Shown one piece after another: positions 24,051-32,665 of a DNA stretch of 49,990 nucleotides. The notes below the pieces were generated by a model, which ran no database searches, was not told where the DNA came from, and saw only the letters and a program-made list of their open reading frames with translations. The translations under genes were made by a program, and so were the position numbers. Each line of letters opens with the position of its first letter. Position 1 is the first letter of the stretch. Source of the DNA: Candidatus Dietzia intestinigallinarum. GTDB lineage: Bacteria > Actinomycetota > Actinomycetes > Mycobacteriales > Mycobacteriaceae. The stretch spans positions 1 through 49,990 of the forward strand of contig DWWG01000225.1 in NCBI GenBank assembly GCA_019119875.1, given 5' to 3'.

Positions 24051-25832
24051 TCAGCGCGGTCCGGACCATCCGCCGGCCGGGATGGTCGAGAGCGGCGAGA
24101 GGATGCCGTTCCACACCACGTCCCGAAGGTGGGGAAGCTCCGATTTTTCCCGGTCGGTCAGTCCGAAGGCGTCCGGATCCAGGAGGACCTTGTCGAACTG
24201 GACGATCCGGCAGTCGTAACGGTCGCCACCGAGGTGCGCGTTCACGATGTAGAGCGGCATCGTTTCGAGGTGATCCCACGAGACGTACGTGCCGCCGGCG
24301 GTGACCACCTTGGCGATGTCGAACTTGATGGCGAAGGTGAGCTTCGAGTTCCGGCTCTCGGGGTGGTAGCTCACGAAATCCCCGAACGCGTAGGTGACCA
24401 GTGCCTTGGGCCTGTCCGGTCCGCGGTCGATGAGCTGCGCGGGCTGCGGTACGTGTGGATGGTTCCCGAGGATCACATCGACACCGCGGGCGACCACCTC
24501 GTGGGCGGCCTCGGTGATGTTCGGGTGGGGGTACATCTCGAATTCCCAGCCCCAGTGACAGTAGGCGACGATGAACTCCGCGCCCTTGGCCCTGGCGGCC
24601 GCGACCTGCGACTCGACGAGCGAGTAGTCCGGCCCCGGCTGCGCGTCGTTGAAACGCACCTCGTTGACGAGATACCCGTGCCCTTCCGGAAGCGGCCGAC
24701 CGTTGAGATCGAAGGTGAAGGTGAGCAGTCCGATCTTGATGCCGTTTCGGTCCACGACGACCACATCATCCCGGCCCGCCTGATCCCGGGCGGTTCCCGA
24801 GTACAGCGCACCCGAGGCGTCCAGCACGTCGAGGGTCGCCAGGAGCCCGTCCGTGCCCCAGTCGTTGGAGTGGTTGGTGGCGGTGCTGAAGAAGGTGATA
24901 CCGGCGTCGGTCCGGAACCTGTCGAACATCTCGGGGGAGGTGTTCATCCTGAACGGCTGGCCCGCCTCGTCACCGTTGCGTCCCGGCGCTTGAGCGCTGT
25001 ACACGGTCGATTCCAGATTGGCACTGACGATGTCTGCACTGCTGTAGAAGTCGACGATGTCCTCGAACAGGCGACCTGTGTTCTCGGGCGTGAGGACGTC
25101 GACGGCCAACAGGTCACCGGCACAGGAGAGCGAGACGCGGGAGACCGACTCGATCGCGGAATCATCCATCGGGACGTGGTTCTGCAGGACCTGGCCCCGG
25201 AAGAACTCCTCCAACCCCGAGCCCCGCTCGGCGACCTCAAGTTGGTTGAACCAGTAGCGGTACACCCACTTCAACTTGTCGGCGGTGCTGTGGGCGATGT
25301 CGTAGACGCCCGTTTCCGGCTGTGGATAGTGGAAATCCTCGTAGAACACGTAGCTGGTCGTGATCACCGCCAGTCCAGCCAGATGGTGGCTGTAACCTCG
25401 CTTCGCCTCGCCCAGGATGTCGACCAGCTCATCGATCCGCGGATCGGATAGGCCCTCTGACGAGGCATTGCCCAGGTGCTCGGCGAACTGCTTCCGGATG
25501 GCGGCGGCCAGCAACCCTGCCGCGTGCTTGGCGGAGGCGATCATGTCGTCGTTGATCTTGCCGGTGAGCAACGTGCGGTCCTCGGCGATCAGCGTTGCGA
25601 TCTCGGGATGGTTCACGGCTCGGGCGAGTGTGGGCTCGGCGTCCACGATCCACCCGAACAGTCGACGCGTCAGGTCCTTGTCCGACTCGGTGAGGGTCTC
25701 CACCATCTCGAGTTCTCCCGTGGACACCCGGCGGAGGACCTCCAGCACCTCGGCGCCGTGATGGGTGAGACGGTCGACGAGCGCCTCGACCAGCCTGGGC
25801 GCATCCGGCGGAAAAACTAAGGAAATGGTCAT
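24051..25832 (-). CDS. CapA-like metallophosphatase-fold protein with extra helical N-terminal half
   Basis: The 593-residue protein has a C-terminal domain (about 230-590) of the CapA/PgsA family: LSCAGDLLAVD near 235, DIVSANLEST, TATNHSNDWG near 320, YCHWGWEF, and GNHPHVPQP near 454. CapA proteins belong to the calcineurin-like fold and are tied to poly-gamma-glutamate synthesis, but family members vary. The first 230 residues are predicted mostly helical, acidic and without a signal peptide or membrane span, unlike the membrane-anchored CapA of Bacillus. No capB or capC is nearby. It is preceded and followed by unrelated genes. The N-terminal half is not a family I recognise. Confidence 0.8.
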   Translation of the reverse strand: MTISLVFPPDAPRLVEALVDRLTHHGAEVLEVLRRVSTGELEMVETLTESDKDLTRRLFGWIVDAEPTLARAVNHPEIATLIAEDRTLLTGKINDDMIASAKHAAGLLAAAIRKQFAEHLGNASSEGLSDPRIDELVDILGEAKRGYSHHLAGLAVITTSYVFYEDFHYPQPETGVYDIAHSTADKLKWVYRYWFNQLEVAERGSGLEEFFRGQVLQNHVPMDDSAIESVSRVSLSCAGDLLAVDVLTPENTGRLFEDIVDFYSSADIVSANLESTVYSAQAPGRNGDEAGQPFRMNTSPEMFDRFRTDAGITFFSTATNHSNDWGTDGLLATLDVLDASGALYSGTARDQAGRDDVVVVDRNGIKIGLLTFTFDLNGRPLPEGHGYLVNEVRFNDAQPGPDYSLVESQVAAARAKGAEFIVAYCHWGWEFEMYPHPNITEAAHEVVARGVDVILGNHPHVPQPAQLIDRGPDRPKALVTYAFGDFVSYHPESRNSKLTFAIKFDIAKVVTAGGTYVSWDHLETMPLYIVNAHLGGDRYDCRIVQFDKVLLDPDAFGLTDREKSELPHLRDVVWNGILSPLSTIPAGGWSGPR

Positions 25833-25918
25833 GTTGACGACGATACCCGCTGGTCGGCGACCGGAGAGGCTCGTCGGCGAACCTGCGGCGATTCAGCGCG
25901 TTTCGGTGAAGGCGCACC

Positions 25919-26821
25919 CTAGTCGCCGGGCCGGACGAGCCCGGCCTCGTACGCCAGCACCACCGCCTGCACGCGGTCGCGCAGGTGCAGCTTGGACAGG
26001 CACGCCGAGACGTGCGACTTGACCGTGGCCTCGCCCACCACGAGTTCGGCGGCGATCTCCGCGTTGGACAGCCCCCGCGCGACGTGCCGCAATACCTCGC
26101 GCTCGCGGCCGGTCAACGCGTCGAGGGCCGGGGAGGTGCCGCCGGTGTCGGCAGGTGGAGAAGATCCGACGACGACGCCGTCACCCGCCCCGCCCCGACT
26201 CCCGGCCGCACCGGCAGGCCCTGCGTCTCCGGCGGCCTCCGCCCGGCGCGCGCTGCCGGTGCTCTCCGGCGGGGTGGTCATCTTCTCGATCACCCGGCGG
26301 GTCACCTCGGGTGCCAGCAGCGCATGACCGTGGGCCACCGCCCGGATGCCGTCGACCAGGTCGTCCGGGTCGGAGTTCTTGAGCAGGAAGCCCCCGGCCC
26401 CGGCGGTCAGGGCGTCGAAGAGGTAGTCGTCGCGGTCGAAGGTCGTGAGGATGAGCACGCTGGACAGGCCCTCGGCCACGATCCGCCTCGTCGCCTCGAT
26501 GCCGTCCATTCCGGGCATCTGCACGTCCATGAGCACCACGTCGGGCCGCAGCTCGCGGCACGCCTCGATCGCGGCCGCGCCGTCCGAGGCGTCGCCGATC
26601 ACCTCGATGTCGTCCTCGGCGCTGAGCATCATCGAGAACCCCGATCGCATCAGCGGCTGATCGTCCACCACGAGAACCCTCAGCACCCCCGGCGCCTGCC
26701 CGCCGTACGGGCCGAGTCCGGATCCGCCCCGGTCATTTCCGTCGCCGTGTCCGGATCCGCCGTGGCCGTTCCCGTCGCCGGGGCCGCCGTCGTGAGGAGG
26801 GGGCGGCGTCGTCGTCGTCAT
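25919..26821 (-). CDS. NarL/LuxR-family response regulator with low-complexity N-terminus
   Basis: The 300-residue regulator starts at the ATG at 26821, overlapping the kinase stop (ATGA). An unusual 45-residue Pro/Gly/His/Asp-rich stretch precedes the receiver domain (VLRVLVVDDQPLM, phospho-acceptor Asp99 in VVLMDVQMP, Lys in FLLKNSD). A 40-residue Ala/Gly-rich linker leads to the LuxR helix-turn-helix (LTGREREVLRHVARG, then VKSHVSACLSKLHLRDR). It forms an operon with the kinase at 26818. It may recognise the palindrome array at 28292-28352. Confidence 0.92.
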   Translation of the reverse strand: MTTTTPPPPHDGGPGDGNGHGGSGHGDGNDRGGSGLGPYGGQAPGVLRVLVVDDQPLMRSGFSMMLSAEDDIEVIGDASDGAAAIEACRELRPDVVLMDVQMPGMDGIEATRRIVAEGLSSVLILTTFDRDDYLFDALTAGAGGFLLKNSDPDDLVDGIRAVAHGHALLAPEVTRRVIEKMTTPPESTGSARRAEAAGDAGPAGAAGSRGGAGDGVVVGSSPPADTGGTSPALDALTGREREVLRHVARGLSNAEIAAELVVGEATVKSHVSACLSKLHLRDRVQAVVLAYEAGLVRPGD

Positions 26822-28206
26822 CGTGTTTCCTCCCGGTCTGCCACGCGGTACGGCAGGCGCACCCGCACGCGGTAACCCCCGGTCACACGGGGGCCGATCT
26901 GGCACTCGCCGTGGTGCGAGCGGACGCGCTCGCGCATGCCGAGCAGGCCCAGTCCGCTGCCCGAGGTGCCGGGACGCGGTCGGCCCTCGTCGAGGACCTC
27001 GACCTCCACGTACGGGGTGCCGTCGGGGCGTGTACCCGTGCGCAGGACCACGCTCGCGCGGGCAGCGGTCGAATGGCGACGAACGTTGGCCAGCGCCTCC
27101 TGCACGGTGCGGTACAGCGACAGGCCCGTCAGCGGTGGGACCTCCGAGAGCGGATGCTCGGGATGGGTGGCCACGTCGAAGCTGGTCGCGAACCCCGCGG
27201 TCTCGTGCGAGGCGACCAACGCGGGCAACTCGTCCAGGCCGTGGCCGGCGGTGCGGGACCCGGACCCGGTCGCGGCAGGGGCCGACGGCGGTCCGGCGTC
27301 CTCCGTCGTCATGCCGGCCGGCTCCCCCGAACGCAGGGCACCCAGCAGGGCGCGCATCTCGCCGACCGCCGAGCGCGACGAGCCCTCGATCGTGCGCAGC
27401 GCCTCCACCGCACCGTCCGGGTTGCGGTCCATCACCCGGCGCGCGGCCGCGGCCTGGACCCCGATCGCCGCGATGTGATGGGCCACCACATCGTGCAGCT
27501 CACGCGCGATACGCAGCCGCTCCTCGGTGACCGCGGCGTCCCGCAGCGCCTCGGCCTGCCTCTCGATGGTCCGGGCCTGCTCGATCAGCGCGGCCTGGCG
27601 GTGCGCCGAGCGCCACGCGCTGACGCCGAGCGCGGCCGCCCCGCCGAAGTACACGACATTGATCAGGGCGGTGTAGACGAGATACGACGGCACCGCGGGG
27701 AACAGGCCACCGGCCTGGTCGGTCTCCGACACCGCGTCGAGGATCTGCTGCATGCCCGAGCCCAGGGCCAGGTACCAGGCCATCCACACGCCCAACGCCG
27801 CCGCGATGCCGGCAGCGACACCCACCAGCGCACGGCGGTCCCGCGCCCACGCCACACAGGAGTAGACCGCCACGAAATACAGCACCTGCTGCGACACCTG
27901 CCCCATGACGATCGGCATCACGCTACCCAGAATCAACAGGTGTAGAGTGGCCGCGATCCCGGTGGTGAGCGGGAACCTGCGGCGGATCGCCAGCAACGCG
28001 GCCGCGGTGGCCATCGACAGGTACTGCCCCCAGATCGGCGACGTCTCACCCTCCAGGACGCCCATGCTGCGCAGGATCTCGATACCCACCGTCGAGCACG
28101 CGAACATCACCACGGCGAGCGTGATGTCGGCGCGGAGATAGCCGGGCGGAAGCGGACGGATCCACGGGTCCTCGGCGTCGAAGAGGCGGTTCAGGCGGGA
28201 CCACAC
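26818..28206 (-). CDS. Sensor histidine kinase, HisKA_3 type
   Basis: The 462-residue kinase (from the GTG at 28206; the upstream in-frame extension crosses the operator array and is unlikely) begins VWSRLNRLFDAEDPWIRPLP. It has about six membrane spans (residues about 30-190), a coiled coil (EQARTIERQAEALRDA), the ELHDVVAHHIAAI phosphorylation motif near residue 234, and an ATPase domain with EALANVRRHS and GSGLGLLGMRERV. It pairs with the regulator that follows with a 4-bp overlap. The membrane-embedded sensor suggests a lipid, drug or envelope-stress signal. Confidence 0.9.
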   Translation of the reverse strand: MWSRLNRLFDAEDPWIRPLPPGYLRADITLAVVMFACSTVGIEILRSMGVLEGETSPIWGQYLSMATAAALLAIRRRFPLTTGIAATLHLLILGSVMPIVMGQVSQQVLYFVAVYSCVAWARDRRALVGVAAGIAAALGVWMAWYLALGSGMQQILDAVSETDQAGGLFPAVPSYLVYTALINVVYFGGAAALGVSAWRSAHRQAALIEQARTIERQAEALRDAAVTEERLRIARELHDVVAHHIAAIGVQAAAARRVMDRNPDGAVEALRTIEGSSRSAVGEMRALLGALRSGEPAGMTTEDAGPPSAPAATGSGSRTAGHGLDELPALVASHETAGFATSFDVATHPEHPLSEVPPLTGLSLYRTVQEALANVRRHSTAARASVVLRTGTRPDGTPYVEVEVLDEGRPRPGTSGSGLGLLGMRERVRSHHGECQIGPRVTGGYRVRVRLPYRVADREETR

Positions 28207-28291
28207 GGAGACGAGCCTAACGGCACACCGCGCCGCCGGGCCCCGGGCTTCGCCGAGAAGGAGATCGCACAGGACCTCAGGTGACGGTGAA

Positions 28292-28352
28292 CGTGTACAC
28301 GAATCGCGGTTTCGTGTACACGTTTTCCGGACGTGTCGAAGGCGTGTACACG
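28292..28352. promoter_or_regulatory. Array of three identical CGTGTACACG palindromes upstream of the two-component operon
   Basis: The exact 10-bp palindrome CGTGTACACG occurs at 28292-28301, 28313-28322 and 28343-28352. Spacings are 21 bp and 30 bp between starts, close to two and three helical turns, so all lie on one DNA face. The array is in the 237-bp gap between the kinase start (28206) and the stop of the MBL-fold gene (28444), 86-146 bp upstream of the kinase GTG. It is a strong candidate operator for this system or an unlinked TetR/GntR-type regulator. Confidence 0.78.
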
Positions 28353-28443
28353 TCCGGACTGCGTGTCGGTCGCCAGCTCGCAGGGGATCGGACCGGGGGC
28401 AGGTCGTGAGCGGGGCGCCGGCCGGCACCCCGGTGAGCACAGC

Positions 28444-29325
28444 TCAGGTGAGGTGGTCGAACTCGCCGTCGACCCAGGCGGCGTAGCGTTCTGCGGACCG
28501 CTGCACAGCGTCCCGGGCGTCGCGGGGGACGCAGCCGCCGAAATTGCTGTAGATGCGGTCGAAATCGTAGCGGCTCACGTGGTCGGCGATCCGCAGGACC
28601 ACGGCCCCCGACAGCGGGATCCAGTTGGGGAACGAGCGCATGAACGTCACCCACCGCGGGTCGGCGACCGAGCCGATCGTGTCGCCGGTGAACAGCACAC
28701 CCTCGCCGTCCGGGGCGGTCCAGTGCACCACCGCGCTGCCCGGGAAATGCCCGCCCGGCTGGGACGCGCACACGCCGGGAAGTAGTTCGATCTCGGCAGC
28801 CCGGTCCGGGACCACCGGGCCATCACCCCCGACGGTCCCGTTGTTCCGCCCGCCCCACACGACCGTGTTGCGGGGCCGAAGTCCCAGCCACTGCTCATCG
28901 GCCGCGGAGACGTAGACCGGGCAGTCGTCGAACGCCCTCGACCACAGCGACTGCACCCCGTACATGTGCGGATGCGAGGCGATGATGGCCGCCAACCCGC
29001 CCCGTTCACGCACTGCGGCAACCGACGCGTCGTCGATGAAGTTGGGCACCTCCACCAGGATGTTCCCGTGACCGGTGCGGACGAGGGCGGGCTTCTGCCC
29101 GATGCCGGGACAGTCCTTCTGCACCAGCATGGTCACCCCCGACTCGCGCTCGACGAACTCGATCGCCGCGCCGCGCGTCGCCGACTCGGCCGGACTCGTC
29201 CACCGCTGACCACCGGAGGGCACGAACTGGCGCTCATCGGCGCAGATCGGGCACACCTGCGGAAGCGGCTCCGCCCGCTCGACACCACAGGTCGCGCACT
29301 GCACGGCCACCCGGTCCGGGCTCAC
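28444..29325 (-). CDS. Metallo-beta-lactamase-fold protein with N-terminal zinc ribbon
   Basis: In this 293-residue protein Cys10, Cys13, Cys25 and Cys28 form a CxxC-x11-CxxC zinc-ribbon or rubredoxin-like knuckle. The rest follows the MBL fold: IIASHPHMYG (in place of canonical HxHxDH), PGGHFPGSAVVHW, FTGDTIG and a C-terminal YSNFGGCV. The altered first metal motif suggests a one-metal or redox role rather than classical hydrolase activity; the function is unknown. Its start overlaps the stop of the small 29322 gene (ATGA). Confidence 0.78.
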   Translation of the reverse strand: MSPDRVAVQCATCGVERAEPLPQVCPICADERQFVPSGGQRWTSPAESATRGAAIEFVERESGVTMLVQKDCPGIGQKPALVRTGHGNILVEVPNFIDDASVAAVRERGGLAAIIASHPHMYGVQSLWSRAFDDCPVYVSAADEQWLGLRPRNTVVWGGRNNGTVGGDGPVVPDRAAEIELLPGVCASQPGGHFPGSAVVHWTAPDGEGVLFTGDTIGSVADPRWVTFMRSFPNWIPLSGAVVLRIADHVSRYDFDRIYSNFGGCVPRDARDAVQRSAERYAAWVDGEFDHLT

Positions 29326-29516
29326 GACATGTCCCCCTCCATGTCCACCGGGTGCCAGTCCCGCCCTACCTGCACCTCCAGGGTGCCGTCGGCGGGACGG
29401 GAGCCCTCGTCGTCAGAGTTCTGAAGGACGACCGCGGCCTCGAGAGCCTCCTGGGCCGAGCCGAACTCGCCCAGATCGATCGTCCGGTCCGGAGTGCGGA
29501 ATCGATACGTGGACAT
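29322..29516 (-). CDS. Small conserved-looking protein coupled to the MBL-fold gene
   Basis: The 64-residue acidic protein reads MSTYRFRTPDRTIDLGEFGS, followed by a predicted helix (AQEALEAAVVLQNS) and strand (TLEVQVGRDWHPVD). I chose the ATG at 29516 since upstream in-frame sequence lacks coding character. It overlaps the MBL-fold gene by ATGA, so it is its first operon partner. No family recognised. The compact alpha/beta pattern suggests a small fold or partner subunit. Confidence 0.6.
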   Translation of the reverse strand: MSTYRFRTPDRTIDLGEFGSAQEALEAAVVLQNSDDEGSRPADGTLEVQVGRDWHPVDMEGDMS

Positions 29517-29769
29517 ACCTGCAGTGTCCGCTTTTCGGCGTGGTCCCGCATCCGAAGCGCGCTCGCATGGTCGGCTCAGCCGGCCGGCGGCCCGGTCGGT
29601 GGTCCGCTCGGCGATCGGGGCGACGTTCCAGTCCTCGGAGTGTCCCGACGCAGCGGCCGGCCGTGCCGCGGCGACATCCGGACAGCACGGATTGCCCGGC
29701 ATTCCCTCCGGGATGACGCCGGGGCGAGCACACTGGGAGACGGCATCGTCCCAGCGAGAAAGGCGCACC

Positions 29770-30387
29770 ATGTCGTCGTCATCCACCCCGCCACACGAGG
29801 GCACGCCGCACGGTCCCGACAGCTCGGAGGCCGCGCCGCCCGGCTACCCGGGCCTCGGCGACGAACCCGTCAACGGCGTCCGAATCCTCCGCGCCCCGGC
29901 CGTCCCCACGGCTGTTGTCCGCGCCGACCACGTGCGCATGGCCACCATCGCCGGCCTGTTCGACGCGGTCTTCGGCACAGCGTTCCCCGCCGCGTTCGCG
30001 AGGGGGCTCAAGCCGGCCGGTGCGGCATTCGCCCTGTACACGAGCCTGACCGAGGGCGCCGACCCGGTCGCTGACGTCGAGATCGGATTCCCGTTGGACG
30101 GGCCACTGATCGAGCAGCTCGACGACGAGCCCGTCGAGGTGGACGGATTGCGCGTGGTGGCCTCCGTTCTCCCCGCCGGCGACGTGGCCGTGACCACCCA
30201 TCTCGGCGGATACGACGGACTCGGGCGAGCGTGGGGCGAGTTCCTCGCAGAGATCGGCGCGATGGGGCGGGCCCCCGCCACCCCGTTCTGGGAGACCTAC
30301 GTGACCGATCCATCGCCTGACATGGACCCCGCCGACCTCCGGACCGACCTCTACTGCGTGGTGCGGACACCCGACGACGCGGCCTGA
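29770..30387 (+). CDS. GyrI-like/AraC effector-binding-domain protein
   Basis: The 205-residue protein has a variable, Ser/Pro-rich first 40 residues, then a GyrI-like small-molecule-binding domain: AVVRADHVRMATIAGLFDAVFG, ADVEIGFPLDGPL, VVASVLPAGDVAVTTHLGGYDGLGRAWGEF, and a C-terminal WETYVTDPSPDMDPADLRTDLYCVV. These are typical of stand-alone effector-binding domains. It would bind a hydrophobic ligand or act as a gyrase-inhibitor-like scaffold. The start is the ATG at 29770 after GAGAAAGG. Upstream in-frame sequence overlaps the small minus-strand gene's promoter and is not conserved in character. Divergent from 29322. Confidence 0.78.
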   Translation: MSSSSTPPHEGTPHGPDSSEAAPPGYPGLGDEPVNGVRILRAPAVPTAVVRADHVRMATIAGLFDAVFGTAFPAAFARGLKPAGAAFALYTSLTEGADPVADVEIGFPLDGPLIEQLDDEPVEVDGLRVVASVLPAGDVAVTTHLGGYDGLGRAWGEFLAEIGAMGRAPATPFWETYVTDPSPDMDPADLRTDLYCVVRTPDDAA

Positions 30388-30757
30388 GACGTCCGGGCCG
30401 ACGCGGGCAGGCGCGGGCCGACGCGGGCGGGCGTGGGCAGGGGCGGATTGGCCCGGGCTGGCGCGTATCGGCCCGGATCGGCCCGGCCTGGCGGTGGCGC
30501 CGGGAGTGTTGAGTCGCTCCGGCAGCGGGTTTTGTGGTTTTTCCTGGGGAAACGCTGCACGCAGCGACTCCACGCTGGGTGGGCGTGTGCGCTGGTGGGC
30601 GTGTGCGCGGGCGGGCGTGTGCGGGCTGGTGCGTGCACTGCGCGGGCGGGCGTGTGCGCGGGCGGTGCGGTTCGGCGTGACCGGTACGGACCCACGGAAC
30701 AAGAACACGTTCTAGGCTTGGGGGGCACTTCGTCGTCGTCACCGAAAGGCCACCACC
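30388..30757. other. Intergenic, repeat-rich G-rich region
   Basis: No convincing gene. It contains a compound inverted repeat (GAGTCGCT at 30511-30518 with AGCGACTC at 30563-30570, and GCAGCG with CGCTGC inside it), which may terminate the upstream gene. Four copies of GGGCGTGTGCG follow, at 30581, 30597, 30613 and 30648. A KstR-type site sits near the right end. The left third has imperfect repeats of GGGC(C/G)GACGCGGGC character. Confidence 0.55.
30701..30714. promoter_or_regulatory. KstR-type operator upstream of the ketosteroid-isomerase-like gene
   Basis: AAGAACACGTTCTA matches TNNAACNNGTTNNA except for the first base. The core GAAC-AC-GTTC is identical to the site at 609-622. It lies 44 bp upstream of the GTG start at 30758, consistent with repression by KstR released by 3-oxo-steroid CoA or similar intermediates. 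Confidence 0.7.
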
Positions 30758-31132
30758 GTGAGCGTCACCCCCGAGCAGATCCGCGCCACCGCCGACTCCT
30801 ACATCGCCGCCCTCACCGCCGGCGACCTGGAGGGCGTCATGTCCCTCTACGCCGACAACGCCACGGTCGAGGACCCCGTCGGCGGCGGCACCATCCACGA
30901 GGGCGCGGCCGCGATCCGCGAGTTCTACTCGACCGTCGTGGCGATGAAGATCGACGGCGAGGTCCTCGACGCCCGCGTCTGCGGCAACGACCTTCTGTTC
31001 AACTTCGAGATCACCACGCACTTCGACGCCGAGAACTCCGCCACCATCAACGTGTGGGATCTCATGACCCACAACGACGAGGGCAAGGTCACCTCGATGC
31101 GCGCCTACTGGACGCCCGAGAACATGAGCTGA
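30758..31132 (+). CDS. Ketosteroid-isomerase-like (SnoaL/NTF2 fold) protein
   Basis: The 124-residue protein has the NTF2-like pattern with a putative catalytic acid in YADNATVEDPVGGGTIHEG, as in ketosteroid isomerases where an Asp moves a proton between C4 and C6. The barrel ends MRAYWTPENM. Such enzymes convert 5-ene-3-ketosteroids to 4-ene isomers. The GTG start at 30758 has GAAAGG about 8 bp before it. The KstR-type operator upstream links it to sterol or steroid catabolism, together with the HsaD-like gene at the left edge. It could also be another NTF2-family member. Confidence 0.8.
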   Translation: MSVTPEQIRATADSYIAALTAGDLEGVMSLYADNATVEDPVGGGTIHEGAAAIREFYSTVVAMKIDGEVLDARVCGNDLLFNFEITTHFDAENSATINVWDLMTHNDEGKVTSMRAYWTPENMS

Positions 31133-31254
31133 CGGCCCGGCCTCGCCGCACCAGGCCTGGCAGGACCCCGGCCCGCCGCGCCAAGCCGTGCCGTGCCGCA
31201 CCCCGCCGGGCCGGGACCGGCGGGCGTGGGCCGCGGTGGACGTAATCTGGAGCC

Positions 31255-31536
31255 ATGATCACCGCCATCGTCTTTGTCCACGCCGAGACCGCGCGCATCC
31301 CGGAGGTCGCCTCCGCGATCGCGGAGATCGACGGCGTGTCCGAGGTGTACTCGGTCACCGGCACCATCGACCTGATCGTGCTGGTCCGCGCGCGACGCAA
31401 CGAGCAGATCGCCGACATCGTCTCGGACCGTCTCAACAAGGTCCCGGGCGTGCTGGACACCGAGACACACATCGCGTTCCGGACGCAGTCCAAGCACGAC
31501 CTGGAGGCCGCGTTCTCGCTCGGCTACAACGACTGA
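31255..31536 (+). CDS. Stand-alone Lrp/AsnC ligand-binding (RAM) domain protein
   Basis: The 93-residue protein lacks a DNA-binding domain and consists only of the alpha/beta RAM fold: ITAIVFVHAETARIPEVASAIAEIDGVSEVYSVTG, split into the usual strand-helix-strand pattern, then VRARRNEQIADIVSDRL. These stand-alone forms bind amino acids and assemble into octamers that modulate other regulators. Its stop overlaps the 3' end of the convergent ketopantoate reductase gene by 13 bp. Confidence 0.88.
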   Translation: MITAIVFVHAETARIPEVASAIAEIDGVSEVYSVTGTIDLIVLVRARRNEQIADIVSDRLNKVPGVLDTETHIAFRTQSKHDLEAAFSLGYND

Positions 31537-32612
31537 GCCCGCCCGTCGGTCCGGGCGACCTGCGCCAGCCGCCGCGCCCTCCGCCGGGCGCGCCTGAGCT
31601 CGGACAGGAGCTGCGGGCCGGTCCAGTGCACCCGGTTCTCGCCGGCCTTCTCGGCACCGTGCACCAGTTCCACGATGCGTTCACACGCCGGCGCCCGGAG
31701 GCCGAGCCCCCGAGCCATCCGCACCACCTCGCCCTGCAGGGCGTCCACCTCGGTGGGCCGACCGCGCGCGAGATCGTCACCCATGGACGAGGTGCCGTCG
31801 TCGTCGACCTGCAGCACCGCCCGGGCCAGGTTCCGGAACACGGGCGTCGGCAGACGCATGGCCGTGGGCAGCACCCCGGCCGGCACCGCGAGCGGTACCC
31901 GCGGCACCACCCCGGCGGCGGTGAACACCCGGCCGGCCTCGGCCTGGCACATCGCGGTGCAGCGACGCAGGTCCCGGTCGAGGAGTTGGGTGCGCAGCGG
32001 CAGCCCGGACAGCGCCTGCACGGCGTTGTTCATGTTGAGCAGCACCTTGCCGTGCAGGACCGCCTGGATGTCGTCGGTGGGGCGCGCGGCGAGTCCGGAC
32101 TCGGAGAACACTCGCAGCAGCGGGGTGGCGGCGGGGTGTTCGGCGATCCGGATCTCACCGTTGGAGGTGCGGCGGTAGGTTGCGGGCCCGGTGCGGGCGA
32201 GGTTGAACGGCACCACGCCGGCGATCACGGGGGATCCGTCGACGTCGTCGCGGATCCGGTCGGCCGAATGCAGCCCGTTCTGCAGCCCCACGATCAGTGT
32301 GCCGGGCCGGAGGTACGGCAGGAACTCGGCGGTCGCGGCGGCCGTCGAGCCGGCCTTGGTGCACACGAGCACCACGTCCGAGCGCCGCACCGCCTCCGGC
32401 GTCCGGGTCAGGGTGAGCGCGTCGGCGGGCACGTGGAGTCGGTCACCGTCGCCGGATTCGACGGTCAGGCCGCCGTCGCGGATCGGATCGAGGACGTGCG
32501 CGCGCCCGACCAGGGTCACGTCGGCGTGGCGGGCGAGCCGACCGCCGAGGTAGCAGCCGACCACGCCCGCGCCGATCACGGTGATACGCAAGGGGGTATC
32601 GAGGCTGGTCAT
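31524..32612 (-). CDS. Ketopantoate reductase family (PanE/ApbA) protein
   Basis: The 362-residue protein has an N-terminal NADP-binding motif GAGVVGCYLGG (about 14-24) and LVCTKAGSTAAAT near 78. IVGLQNGLHSADRI and HGKVLLNMNNAVQALSG around the active-site Lys are typical of PanE. This enzyme reduces 2-dehydropantoate to pantoate for coenzyme A biosynthesis, though many family members act on other 2-oxoacids. The C-terminus (Arg-rich, about 335-362) is longer than in PanE of E. coli. I start at the ATG at 32612. It is a single gene with no other pantothenate genes nearby. Confidence 0.85.
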   Translation of the reverse strand: MTSLDTPLRITVIGAGVVGCYLGGRLARHADVTLVGRAHVLDPIRDGGLTVESGDGDRLHVPADALTLTRTPEAVRRSDVVLVCTKAGSTAAATAEFLPYLRPGTLIVGLQNGLHSADRIRDDVDGSPVIAGVVPFNLARTGPATYRRTSNGEIRIAEHPAATPLLRVFSESGLAARPTDDIQAVLHGKVLLNMNNAVQALSGLPLRTQLLDRDLRRCTAMCQAEAGRVFTAAGVVPRVPLAVPAGVLPTAMRLPTPVFRNLARAVLQVDDDGTSSMGDDLARGRPTEVDALQGEVVRMARGLGLRAPACERIVELVHGAEKAGENRVHWTGPQLLSELRRARRRARRLAQVARTDGRAQSL

Positions 32613-32665
32613 GGTGCATTCACGGTACGACACGCGTGGCCCTGTGGCACCCGGATCGGCGGCGG

